A DNA stretch of 7,944 bases. Source: Bacillota bacterium (GTDB lineage: Bacteria > Bacillota > Clostridia > Acetivibrionales > DTU013). The stretch covers positions 1-7,944 of the forward strand of contig JAEWQC010000318.1 of NCBI GenBank assembly GCA_023399355.1. The letters are read 5' to 3'. Both the position numbers and the translations under genes were made by a program. Position 1 is the first letter of the stretch, and each line of letters begins with the position of its first letter. Shown here one piece after another: positions 1 through 5,849 of the stretch. The notes under the pieces are model-generated. The model was not told the origin of the DNA, made no database searches, and saw only the letters and a list, made by a program, of their open reading frames with translations.

Positions 1-109
1 TATGAGAGACTGGGTCAAAATGAAATACATGGCTGGCTCAATTTGGAATACATAGGTGGGTCAAATTCAAATACATCCCTGGGTCAATTTGCAGTACATC
101 CCCGGGTCA
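1..109. mobile_element. Right end of a probable IS21-family insertion sequence (element mostly outside window)
   Basis: The sequence ends in tandem TGGGTCA-type units, and the last one stops at ...CGGGTCA (103-109). Read from the other strand, the end starts TGACCC, so the element would have the TG...CA termini of the IS21 family, whose ends carry several copies of a transposase-binding repeat. From 119 onward the sequence is RHS-protein coding, so the boundary at about 109 is where coding homology resumes. No istA/istB coding is visible because the body would lie upstream of the window. The IS21 assignment rests on end structure only. A stray terminal repeat cluster left by an excised or deleted element is the alternative. 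Confidence 0.55.
11..109 (+). repeat. Four 23-bp tandem units plus a partial fifth
   Basis: Units lie at 11-33, 34-56, 57-79 and 80-102 with an exact 23-bp period, and a partial fifth (CGGGTCA) at 103-109. Each begins TGG(G/C)TCAA and carries (G/A)TACAT about 14 bases in, followed by a variable GC-rich triplet. There are no spacers between units. The arrangement fits transposase-binding repeats at an IS21-type terminus. Confidence 0.8.
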
Positions 110-804
110 AATTGATGAAATTACGCAGTAGTAACCGTCTATGCCTACGATGCTTTAAACAGGCAGACGGGCGACAGTAAGCGGGGACTTGATGAAACCG
201 GTGCAACCGTAACTGTCTCTGCAATTACCGCATATAACTGGGAAGGCAAGCCGCTGACCACCACCGACGCGAACGGCAATACGACAACATACACGTACAG
301 CCCCATGGGCTTTCTGACCCTTGCAACAAACGCTCTGAGCGGTTCTGCGCTTTCCTGCTATGATATCGCCTGAAGAAAAAACGCCGAGGTCTCTCCCGCT
401 AATTATGATGCGGCAAAAAGCTTGACGGAAATGAACCGGGTCGCATATGAATATGACCTGATGGGTCGGGTGAAGGTAAAGAAAAATATTTACTATGATT
501 CTGCCGCCGCAGCCTGGAATACGGTCGTCACCAAGGCATACCCATATGATAATTCGGGCAATGTGTTAAAAGAACTGGATGCTCTCGGATATGACAGCGG
601 ATCCGGTTCCACGGCGGATGAAAAGATCAATTCTTGATATGGCACGGAGTATACCTACAATCTGGCAAACAAGCTCTCTACCGTTACGGATCCCGTATCC
701 GGCGAGAGGGCGTTATCCTTTACCACAAAATATGAGTATGACGGACTGGGAAGGAAAATTTCCGAAACCAATGCAGCCGGCGTAATCACAACATATAATT
801 ACAA

Positions 805-813
805 TGATGCCGG
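805..813. repeat. Left copy of 9-bp direct repeat TGATGCCGG
   Basis: Identical to 1051-1059. It falls inside the RHS motif YNDAG. It is probably one half of a target-site duplication. Confidence 0.55.
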
Positions 814-1050
814 TATTGAAATTCATCCCCTGTGGCCGTTTATTGAAAATCGTCCCGTTAAATCTTGGATGTGGCTTGGCGCCCGACGGCTGGCATGTTC
901 GTGTAAACTTGGATTCATGTGCCTTCTACGCCTTTGGTGTTCCTTCCGCCCTGCCGAACCTGTAACCGGCCATTTCATGTCTGCCGTTACGGTTCCGGCT
1001 GCTGGCTTTGCAGTTTCATAGCAACTACCCGGCCAAGCGGCTTGCACGCC
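814..1050. mobile_element. 237-bp GC-rich insert of unknown type, flanked by 9-bp duplication
   Basis: RHS homology stops abruptly after TTYNYNDAG and resumes as GKN...RTVS just past the second TGATGCCGG. The DNA between is clearly richer in G+C than its surroundings and has no RHS character. The insert plus one repeat is 246 bp, a multiple of three, so the RHS frame is kept, and that frame stays open through the insert until a TAG at 1019-1021. The minus strand is also open (823-1047, 74 codons) but has no recognisable domain or Shine-Dalgarno site. The ends are not perfect inverted repeats. A weak subterminal resemblance exists: TGGCCG...TA.TTG-like sequence near 830-848, and on the opposite strand near 1023-1040. 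It could be a MITE-like element, an IS remnant, or a non-coding repeat family. The identity is unknown. Confidence 0.5.
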
Positions 1051-1059
1051 TGATGCCGG
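1051..1059. repeat. Right copy of 9-bp direct repeat TGATGCCGG
   Basis: Identical to 805-813 and in the same codon phase. RHS-like coding resumes directly after it. Confidence 0.55.
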
Positions 1060-1172
1060 GAAAAATTAGAGAACTGTCTCTATGCAAAGCGTTAAAAGAG
1101 TATATACCTTTTTAACCCATGTGAAAGCCGAAACTACAATTTATTATACAGATCATCCAATGCAGGATTATT

Positions 1173-1658
1173 TCAAGCGATATTGCGTTTTTTTCTTAAT
1201 TGGTCTATAGCTTGTCCTAAAAATGTATACACATCAGGCTTATCTGTGGTTTTTCTTTGACAACCAATCATATTCATCAGTAAGTAATCCAGTCTTCGTA
1301 TTTCCTCACCAAGCCCCAATCGTTTATAAAATGTATCTACAGCATTATCATCTTCATATTCATCGGAAACTTTTATATAGAAATCATCATCACGAACAAA
1401 TACACTTTTTATGTTATCATTATCGGGATGTAAAAGTTCACAGTGATCTTCTGGTATAGGTAGTGAATTTTTTTTATGATTACAGGAATGACAAGCGAGT
1501 ACAAGATTTTCAATAAATCCTGCTTTCGCTTTAGACAAAAATGACTTCTCATAAATAAAATGGTCTATTTCGAACATTTCTTTAGGAATAATATCTATAG
1601 ATGAGCCACAGTAAGCACATTTTAAATTGTAAGTTTCTAAGAAAAGTATCTTATAGTA
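1173..1658 (-). pseudogene. HNH endonuclease, 5'-truncated
   Basis: The minus-strand frame is open from 1658 down to a TGA at 1173-1175. It reads LKCAYCGSS, then FEIDHFIYEKSF, then ENLVLACHSCNHKKNS. This is the HNH pattern: two CxxC zinc knuckles, the catalytic DH pair, and N...H/N with trailing lysines. About 100 residues follow, acidic and then helical, ending QLRKKRNIA. The first ATG (1577) lies after the first CxxC and has no Shine-Dalgarno site, and the frame upstream hits a stop at 1659-1661 without any ATG, GTG or TTG. The true N-terminus therefore seems to have been lost where this segment meets the toxin remnant on the opposite strand. HNH nucleases of this size occur as phage, restriction-type or polymorphic-toxin nucleases, and context does not decide between them. 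A shorter protein from 1577 is possible but would lack one zinc knuckle. Confidence 0.7.
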
Positions 1659-1837
1659 TCATTGATAATAACAAGAAAACTAGAGCAAAAGAAATAGGCC
1701 CAGAAAGTGGTGAAGTTCAATGGAGGTATCAGGATAAACGAGGTAATACGGTTATTACAGATGAATGGAGTACTAAAATTGTTACAACTTATTCATATCC
1801 AAAATCAGCGAATGGTGGAAACTATATACCTAAATAG
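1640..1837 (+). pseudogene. C-terminal tail of an RHS-associated toxin domain
   Basis: About 65 codons, in the same frame as the RHS fragments, end at TAG 1835-1837. Segments include KTRAKEIGPESGEVQW, YQDKRGNTVITDEWSTKIV and TTYSYPKSANGGNYIPK. The short, charged, strand-rich end with a terminal YPK..GGNYIP stretch is of the kind seen at the tips of polymorphic toxins, but I do not recognise the family or a catalytic residue. The part joining it to an RHS shell is missing: upstream the frame runs antisense through the HNH fragment to a TAG at 1598-1600. The stop codon overlaps the Shine-Dalgarno site of the next gene, the usual toxin-immunity spacing. Toxin is inferred from that context and from the shared frame. 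An unrelated gene fragment is possible. Confidence 0.5.
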
Positions 1838-1849
1838 GAGGTAAAATTG

Positions 1850-2197
1850 ATGATTCAATCCATAATAAATGAATTAGCAAAAAAAATTAATTATAATACT
1901 GACCCAGGAATTACTATTGAAATAAAAGACTGTTTAAAATGTGAAGACAATATTAGTGAGTATAATATTGAATTCTTGGAAGATAGAAGGTATAAAATTA
2001 ATATTACGCTAGAAAAATATAATATACAAGAAGCCAAAAAGGTTTTTACATCATTACTTCATTTTATTGAATATTCTGCTGCTACTTTTTATGTAAGAAC
2101 CAAAAGTGATAAATTTGTTGAATATTTATTATTGTCATCTACGGAGGATGGAACAGGTTTTTTTTGTCAGATAATATTTACTCCCAAAATTGGATAA
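1850..2197 (+). CDS. Putative immunity protein, 115 aa, family not recognised
   Basis: This is an intact small acidic protein starting at ATG 1850. AGGAGGT (1836-1842) lies 7 nt upstream and overlaps the stop of the toxin tail. A TTG at 1847 is also in frame but sits too close to that site. There is no signal peptide or membrane segment, so it should be cytoplasmic. Segments include INELAKKINYNTDPGITIEI, NIEFLEDRRYKINITLEKY and VFTSLLHFIEYSAATFYVR. The order looks like alternating helix and strand, with several acidic patches and a hydrophobic end (GTGFFCQIIFTPKIG). Size, acidity and position straight after a toxin C-terminus are typical of immunity proteins that bind and block the cognate toxin; this role is inferred. 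The codons are much more AT-rich than in the housekeeping genes downstream, which fits horizontal gain. The cognate toxin is truncated, so the gene is now probably an orphan. Confidence 0.6.
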   Translation: MIQSIINELAKKINYNTDPGITIEIKDCLKCEDNISEYNIEFLEDRRYKINITLEKYNIQEAKKVFTSLLHFIEYSAATFYVRTKSDKFVEYLLLSSTEDGTGFFCQIIFTPKIG

Positions 2198-2207
2198 ACA
2201 ACTTTTT

Positions 2208-2245
2208 AAAGGCGGTTGTCTATATGATGACCGTCTTTCTTTCTA
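2208..2245 (+). terminator. Possible intrinsic terminator after the immunity gene
   Basis: AAAGGCGGT (2208-2216) pairs with ACCGTCTTT (2230-2238), a 9-bp stem with one G-U pair and a 13-nt loop. The tract CTTTCTT follows. It lies 10 nt after the immunity stop codon. The T-tract is interrupted, so strength is uncertain. Confidence 0.5.
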
Positions 2246-2287
2246 CATGCGAGTAGACATAAGATAGTAATAATGAACCTGTGCTGA

Positions 2288-2452
2288 ATGTGGGCAGAAC
2301 TAAACAGACTTTTTAAACCTGAAGTCCCGTTGTTGACATACCATTATGATAATTTGAACAGATTAAGTCAGGTTTTGGAGAACAGTCAGTTAACCGCAAC
2401 CTATACCTATGACGACAATGGGAACAGAAGGACATTATCCTATGCTGTGTAA
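2288..2452 (+). pseudogene. RHS/YD-repeat scrap, 54 codons
   Basis: An ATG at 2288 opens a frame ending at TAA 2450-2452 that contains LLTYHYDNLNRLSQV and TYTYDDNGNRRTLSY, two clear YD repeats. It has no Shine-Dalgarno site and stops at once after the second repeat. It is in the same frame phase as the upstream RHS fragment. It is probably a leftover piece of the RHS shell, or of a second RHS copy, displaced downstream of the toxin/immunity cassette. It is not expected to be functional. Confidence 0.8.
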
Positions 2453-2745
2453 AAATTCCTTAGTAAGATAGAACAGGGAATGGTTCTTTGTTTGAGCATA
2501 TACAGTGAAAAAATTTATCCACTTTCCTGAAATGTTTTCACTGAATCCTGACTATTATGGGTGAAACATATATCATATTTTGGAGAGATCAAAATAAATC
2601 TCAAAAAGGATTTGAAAAGATAATGAAATCATGGCGCTGACTTGGCTTTTAATAAAAAGCCCAGCCATACCAAAAATATTTTTAAACTTTAAAATTTGTG
2701 GTAATATAAGAACTGGCAAAACATGATGAGTCGGGAGTGGAACAA
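2453..2745. other. Intergenic region with two hairpins, no convincing gene
   Basis: CAGTGAAAA (2503-2511) and TTTTCACTG (2535-2543) form a 9-bp inverted repeat. GGCTTTT (2644-2650) and AAAAGCC (2655-2661) form a 7-bp stem with a 4-nt loop but no T-tract. A TAATAT at 2702-2707 could be the -10 box for trmL, but only weak -35 matches (TTTAAA, 2681-2686, short spacing) are present. A 27-codon ORF (2557-2640) has no ribosome site. The stretch marks the border between accessory and housekeeping DNA. Confidence 0.5.
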
Positions 2746-3234
2746 TTGTCATTACATATAGCTCTTGTGGAACCTGAAATACCTCAGAATACCGGGAATA
2801 TCGCACGTACCTGTGCCGCTACCGGAACGGGACTGCATCTTGTCAAACCGCTCGGATTCTCCATCGAAGACCGGTATTTGAAAAGAGCCGGACTGGATTA
2901 CTGGAATGAGGTGCTTGTAAGCTGCAGTGATAGCTTTGCGGAACTCAGGGAAAAATACAACGGGTATCCTTTTTATTATGCTTCCACAAAGGCGGCGAAA
3001 GCATATACAGAGGTTGAATATCCTGAGGACTGCTTCCTGGTTTTTGGGAAAGAGACTGCCGGGCTCCCGGAAGAGCTTTTGAAAGCAAACCGGGAATACT
3101 GCATCAGAATTCCGATGAGGCCGGGAATTCGTTCCCTGAACCTGTCCAATTCGGCAGCAATCGTACTGTACGAGGCTTTAAGGCAACAAGGCTTCAAAAA
3201 CATGGATCTGCAAGGTAAAATGAGAACGGAGTGA
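2746..3234 (+). CDS. trmL: tRNA (cytidine(34)-2'-O)-methyltransferase TrmL
   Basis: SPOUT-class, SAM-dependent enzyme of the TrmL/CspR type. In characterised members it 2'-O-methylates the wobble nucleotide 34 of the tRNA-Leu CAA and UAA isoacceptors in the cytoplasm. The 162-aa protein has the full set of family motifs: EPEIPQNTGNIARTC near the N-terminus (residues 9-23, N15 being the expected conserved Asn), LVFGKETAGLPEELL (98-112), and IPMRPGIRSLNLSNSAAIV (122-140), which together build the C-terminal trefoil knot and SAM site. Length matches the usual 150-165 aa. I chose TTG 2746 because GGGAG (2733-2737) lies 8 nt upstream and family members begin right at this point. A GTG at 2737 would add three residues but has no proper ribosome site. 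The stop is followed 6 nt later by the peptidase gene, suggesting co-transcription. Confidence 0.93.
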   Translation: MSLHIALVEPEIPQNTGNIARTCAATGTGLHLVKPLGFSIEDRYLKRAGLDYWNEVLVSCSDSFAELREKYNGYPFYYASTKAAKAYTEVEYPEDCFLVFGKETAGLPEELLKANREYCIRIPMRPGIRSLNLSNSAAIVLYEALRQQGFKNMDLQGKMRTE

Positions 3235-3240
3235 TTAAAA

Positions 3241-4353
3241 ATGATAAATAGGGACAGGATTGTAAAAGAATTTGTGGAACTGGTCAGTATCGACAGCGTT
3301 TCGAGGAAAGAGCGCCAGATGGCGGATGTGCTCATACAAAAGCTGAAAGAACTTGGCGTTGATGTATTTGAGGATCAGGCAGGTGAAAAGATCGGCGGAA
3401 ATACAGGGAACCTGATTTGTACGGTGAAGGGTACAAAAGCCGTACCTGCTGTCATACTTGCCGCCCACATGGATACAGTGGAGCCTGGGATCGGCAAAAA
3501 GCCGGTAATAGTGGGAAATACCATCAAATCGGATGGGACAACGGTACTCGGGGGAGATGATGTCTCAGGGATCGTTTGTATTTTTGAAGTGCTCAGGGTC
3601 CTGAAAGAGAAGAATCTTGAACACGGTGACATTCAGGTGGTGTTTACTGTAGCGGAGGAAGGCGGACTGTTTGGATCACGGAATCTTGACTATACCAGGA
3701 TTCATGCGAAATACGGCATTATACTCGACAGTGACGGCCCGATTGGGACAGTCTCCGTAAAAGCCCCTTCACAGGACAAAATCCTTGTCACTGTAAATGG
3801 CAGGGCGGCCCATGCGGGTATTGAACCGGAAAAAGGCATCAGCGCCATACAGATTGCGTCGAGTGCCATTTCAAGGATGAGACTCGGCAGGATCGATTTT
3901 GAAACAACAGCCAATATCGGCATAATGGGCGGCGGCCGTGAGACCAATATCATCTGTGACAAGGTGGAAATCAAGGCGGAAGCCAGAAGCCGTGAAAAGC
4001 AGAAGCTGGAACGCCAGACGGCGCATATGAGGGAATGCTTTGAACAGGCTGCGGCGGAATTCGGCGGCAGTGTTGATTTCAGAGCCGAACTTGCCTACCC
4101 GTCCTTCAATATTCCAAAGGATGCGGCAATTATAGGCATTCTGAAAAAAGCAGCCGATTCGGCGGGGATAGAAATGAAGCTTGAAGAGACCGGCGGCGGA
4201 AGCGATACCAACATATTCAACAGCAAGGGGATTGAAGCTGTTGACATCAGCGTTGGTATGAACAAGGTGCATAGTGTGGACGAATGCATTCTGATTGATG
4301 ATATGGTAAGAGCCGCAGAATTTGTGCTCGCCATTGTTCAAAATATTGCATAA
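3241..4353 (+). CDS. M20-family metallopeptidase, peptidase T-like
   Basis: 370-aa zinc-dependent cytoplasmic aminopeptidase of the M20 clan, closest in look to the PepT-like group. The likely substrates are small peptides (family inference). Catalytic-domain motifs are in order: AAHMDTVEPG (H76 metal ligand, D78), GGDDVSG (D106 bridging ligand), TVAEEGGLFGS (E139 base, E140 ligand), ILDSDGP (D163 or D165 ligand) and NKVHSVDE (H344 ligand). The dimerisation/lid domain sits between about residues 175 and 290 and carries GRAAHAGIEPEKG with H191. All expected metal residues are present, so it should be active. ATG 3241 has GGAG 9 nt upstream, overlapping the trmL end. The family also holds deacetylases and carboxypeptidases, so substrate specificity is not certain. 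Confidence 0.9.
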   Translation: MINRDRIVKEFVELVSIDSVSRKERQMADVLIQKLKELGVDVFEDQAGEKIGGNTGNLICTVKGTKAVPAVILAAHMDTVEPGIGKKPVIVGNTIKSDGTTVLGGDDVSGIVCIFEVLRVLKEKNLEHGDIQVVFTVAEEGGLFGSRNLDYTRIHAKYGIILDSDGPIGTVSVKAPSQDKILVTVNGRAAHAGIEPEKGISAIQIASSAISRMRLGRIDFETTANIGIMGGGRETNIICDKVEIKAEARSREKQKLERQTAHMRECFEQAAAEFGGSVDFRAELAYPSFNIPKDAAIIGILKKAADSAGIEMKLEETGGGSDTNIFNSKGIEAVDISVGMNKVHSVDECILIDDMVRAAEFVLAIVQNIA

Positions 4354-4460
4354 GATAAGACCTTTATCAAATAGAACCGTAAACAGATATATATATTTTA
4401 TCCTTTAAAAGTTTGTATAAAAACAAGTAGAGTGTGTTACTTCGAAAAATATGATGGCTG

Positions 4461-4466
4461 TACAAT
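4461..4466 (+). promoter_or_regulatory. Candidate -10 box for pfkA (TACAAT)
   Basis: TACAAT matches the sigma-A -10 consensus at five of six bases and lies in the 148-nt AT-rich gap between the peptidase gene and pfkA. No good -35 box is seen at the right distance, so this is a weak call. Confidence 0.25.
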
Positions 4467-4501
4467 TTGTGTGATTTTAATTTCAGGAGTGGAGGTAGGA
4501 T

Positions 4502-5587
4502 ATGGTTAAAAGAATAGGTGTCATGACCGGCGGAGGAGACTGTCCGGGACTGAATGCCGTACTCAGGGCCGTAGTAAAAACAGCTATGGTCAAATACGGG
4601 TATGAGGTGATTGGCTTCAGAGACGGCTACAGGGGACTGGTTCTTAATGATTATGTGAAGTTTGGTTCTGGAGATGTCTCGGGTATCCTGGACAAGGGTG
4701 GTACGATACTTGGCAGTTCGAACAGGGATAACCCCTTCAAATTTATGGTTGAGAGCAATGGAACGGTCAGCTATGTTGACATGTCGGATAAAGTTATTGA
4801 GAATGTCCATGCCCACGGGATAGATTGTATGATTTTAATTGGCGGGGATGGAACACTCACAAGTGCAAGGGATTTTGCCAGAAAGGGACTGAAGGTGGTA
4901 GGGGTGCCAAAGACCATAGACAATGACCTTTCGGCAACGGACACCACCTTTGGCTTTATGACGGCTGTAGATACCGCAACGGAAGCAATCGACAAGCTGC
5001 ATTCCACAGCTGAATCCCACCACAGGGTCATGATCCTTGAAGTCATGGGAAGATATGCGGGCTGGATTGCATTGGAGTCGGGAATTGCCGGAGGTGCGGA
5101 TGTGATACTGATTCCTGAAATACCATATGATATAACAAAAGTCACCGACAAGATTCTTGAAAGGAAAATTGGCGGAAAGAATTTCAGTATCGTGGTTGTG
5201 GCTGAAGGCGCCAAGGCGCTCGACGGCGGAATGGTGGTCAGCAAGGTGCTTGAAAACAGCCCGGATCCCATAAGACTGGGAGGCGTTGGAAACAAAGTTG
5301 CGGCAGATATAGAGAAGTTATCCGGAATTGAGACCAGAGTTACTGTTCTTGGCCATTTGCAAAGAGGCGGCAGGCCGGATCCGTTTGATCGGGTATTATC
5401 AACCAGGTATGGCGTCAGAGCCGTCGAGCTTGCAAACGAGGGTAAATTCGGCATGATGGTTGGCCTGCAGGGCGATACTATTACTGCCGTATCACTGGAG
5501 GATGCCGTTGGAAAGCTGAAAACAGTTAATCCCGATGGAGAATTGGTAGGAATAGCCAAGAGTGTCGGCGTAAGTTTTGGAGATTAA
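4502..5587 (+). CDS. pfkA: 6-phosphofructokinase, group III (ATP-type residues)
   Basis: Phosphorylates fructose 6-phosphate to fructose 1,6-bisphosphate, the committed step of glycolysis, in the cytoplasm. The 361-aa protein starts GVMTGGGDCPGLNAVLR (nucleotide-binding loop). It has IGGDGTLTSA (114-121), PKTIDND (136-142, catalytic Asp D140), EVMGRYAGWIA (180-190), PEIPYD (205-210) and GHLQRGGRPDPFDR (284-297, fructose 6-phosphate binding). The residue matching E. coli position 104 is Gly117, the ATP-user state, while the one matching position 124 is Lys137, found in PPi users and in the mixed-substrate group III. This combination is known in ATP-dependent group III enzymes of actinobacteria, so ATP is the best guess, with PPi not excluded. 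ATG 4502 has a strong GGAGTGGAGGTAGG upstream. Length exceeds E. coli-type enzymes (~320 aa) and fits group III. It sits alone between two leaders, upstream of the DUF2156 gene and gapA. Confidence 0.93.
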   Translation: MVKRIGVMTGGGDCPGLNAVLRAVVKTAMVKYGYEVIGFRDGYRGLVLNDYVKFGSGDVSGILDKGGTILGSSNRDNPFKFMVESNGTVSYVDMSDKVIENVHAHGIDCMILIGGDGTLTSARDFARKGLKVVGVPKTIDNDLSATDTTFGFMTAVDTATEAIDKLHSTAESHHRVMILEVMGRYAGWIALESGIAGGADVILIPEIPYDITKVTDKILERKIGGKNFSIVVVAEGAKALDGGMVVSKVLENSPDPIRLGGVGNKVAADIEKLSGIETRVTVLGHLQRGGRPDPFDRVLSTRYGVRAVELANEGKFGMMVGLQGDTITAVSLEDAVGKLKTVNPDGELVGIAKSVGVSFGD

Positions 5588-5595
5588 TAATTTAA

Positions 5596-5639
5596 CTGCA
5601 GAAATAAATAGAAACAGATAAAAGCTATTATTTCTGCAG
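5596..5639 (+). terminator. Long hairpin just after pfkA
   Basis: CTGCAGAAATAAATAG (5596-5611) pairs with CTATTATTTCTGCAG (5625-5639), 15 bp with one bulged A and a 13-nt loop, starting 8 nt after the stop codon. There is no T-tract after it, so it may stabilise the 3' end rather than terminate by itself. Confidence 0.5.
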
Positions 5640-5658
5640 ATAGGATTCATGTTATAGA

Positions 5659-5693
5659 AGTGAAAATGGCTTACCCTGGTAATTTTTTTCACT
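5659..5693 (+). terminator. Nested inverted repeat with T-run, possible pfkA terminator
   Basis: AGTGAAAA (5659-5666) pairs with TTTTCACT (5686-5693), and inside it TTACC (5671-5675) pairs with GGTAA (5678-5682), followed by a run of seven T (5683-5689). The inner stem plus T-run resembles a weak terminator. The right arm runs into a TATAAT box, so a regulatory role is also possible. Confidence 0.35.
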
Positions 5694-5698
5694 ATAAT
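5670..5698 (+). promoter_or_regulatory. Candidate promoter for the DUF2156 gene
   Basis: TATAAT at 5693-5698 is a perfect -10 box. The base pairs 16-17 nt upstream (TTACCC, 5671-5676) are a poor -35 match. Transcription from here would give a leader of roughly 145 nt that includes the three hairpins at 5746-5846. Confidence 0.4.
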
Positions 5699-5745
5699 TA
5701 TCTGTTTGAACTTTGCCAATGGTGGTAAATAAAAATGTTGACTGA

Positions 5746-5846
5746 AGCCTTGTACTTGCTTTCGCATGTGCAAGGCTGAATTATGATGCATAGGGGAGTC
5801 TTGTTCCACTAATGCATGATTTCGCGGGATAGACAGGAGAATATCC
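5746..5846 (+). promoter_or_regulatory. Structured leader: three consecutive hairpins ahead of the DUF2156 gene
   Basis: Hairpin 1 (5746-5777) has a 14-bp stem, AGCCTTGTACTTGC against GCATGTGCAAGGCT, with one G-U pair, one mismatch and a TTTC loop. Hairpin 2 (5786-5817) pairs ATGCAT with ATGCAT and continues inward through GGA/TTCC with a bulge. Hairpin 3 pairs GGATA (5827-5831) with TATCC (5842-5846) and holds the Shine-Dalgarno AGGAGA (5835-5840) in its loop, 9 nt before the ATG. I match it to no known riboswitch or T-box (no T-box TGG motif). It could control translation or stability; that is inference from the shape. Confidence 0.45.
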
Positions 5847-5849
5847 AAA

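Larger units (their letters stand above)
119..1081 (+). pseudogene. RHS/YD-repeat protein, internal fragment, disrupted
   Basis: One frame (codon starts at position mod 3 = 2) reads as RHS/YD-repeat protein: VYAYDALNRQTGD, DANGNTTTYTYSPMG, YEYDLMGRV, AYPYDNSGN, YEYDGLGRK and TTYNYNDAG. Such proteins form large secreted or wall-bound shells that carry C-terminal toxin domains (family knowledge). The 5' end is lost at the IS end near 109; TGA triplets at 113-118 precede the homology. In-frame TGA codons at 371-373 (after SCYDIA) and 635-637 (after DEKINS) sit where a glycine is expected in such repeats, so each looks like one GGA-to-TGA change. At 814 a 237-bp insert interrupts the repeat. After its right-hand duplication the frame resumes as GKN, stop, RTVS and then fades by about 1081. 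No start, signal peptide or conserved core end remains. It is surely RHS-derived and surely not expressed as one protein. Confidence 0.85.

Noticed and set aside
11..109. CRISPR-like array
   Set aside because: The 23-bp units are directly tandem with no spacers and lie at a mobile-element edge.
371..637. UGA read as glycine (alternative genetic code) in the RHS gene
   Set aside because: Both TGA codons do sit at Gly positions, but trmL and the HNH gene end at TGA and the intact genes use normal Gly codons. Simple pseudogene decay explains it better.
579..785. 68-codon plus-strand ORF
   Set aside because: It overlaps the RHS frame out of phase, and the YD-repeat text is in the other frame.
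823..1047. 74-codon minus-strand ORF as a gene
   Set aside because: No Shine-Dalgarno site and no recognisable domain. Long open frames are expected in this GC-rich insert on both strands.
1173..2197. A complete restriction-modification or anti-phage defence system around the HNH protein
   Set aside because: The only neighbours are RHS remnants and a small putative immunity protein. No methyltransferase, helicase or ATPase is present, and the HNH gene is truncated.
2557..2640. 27-codon plus-strand ORF (MGETYIIFWRD...)
   Set aside because: It is short, has no ribosome site and resembles nothing I know. Kept only as a note in the intergenic entry.
4771..5559. 262-codon open frame on the minus strand
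   Set aside because: It is antisense to the central part of pfkA, has low-complexity Ser/Pro-rich translation and no ribosome site. It is a shadow of the real gene.
5746..5846. T-box or known metabolite riboswitch in the DUF2156 leader
   Set aside because: No T-box consensus, no terminator/antiterminator pair and no recognised riboswitch core could be found by reading.
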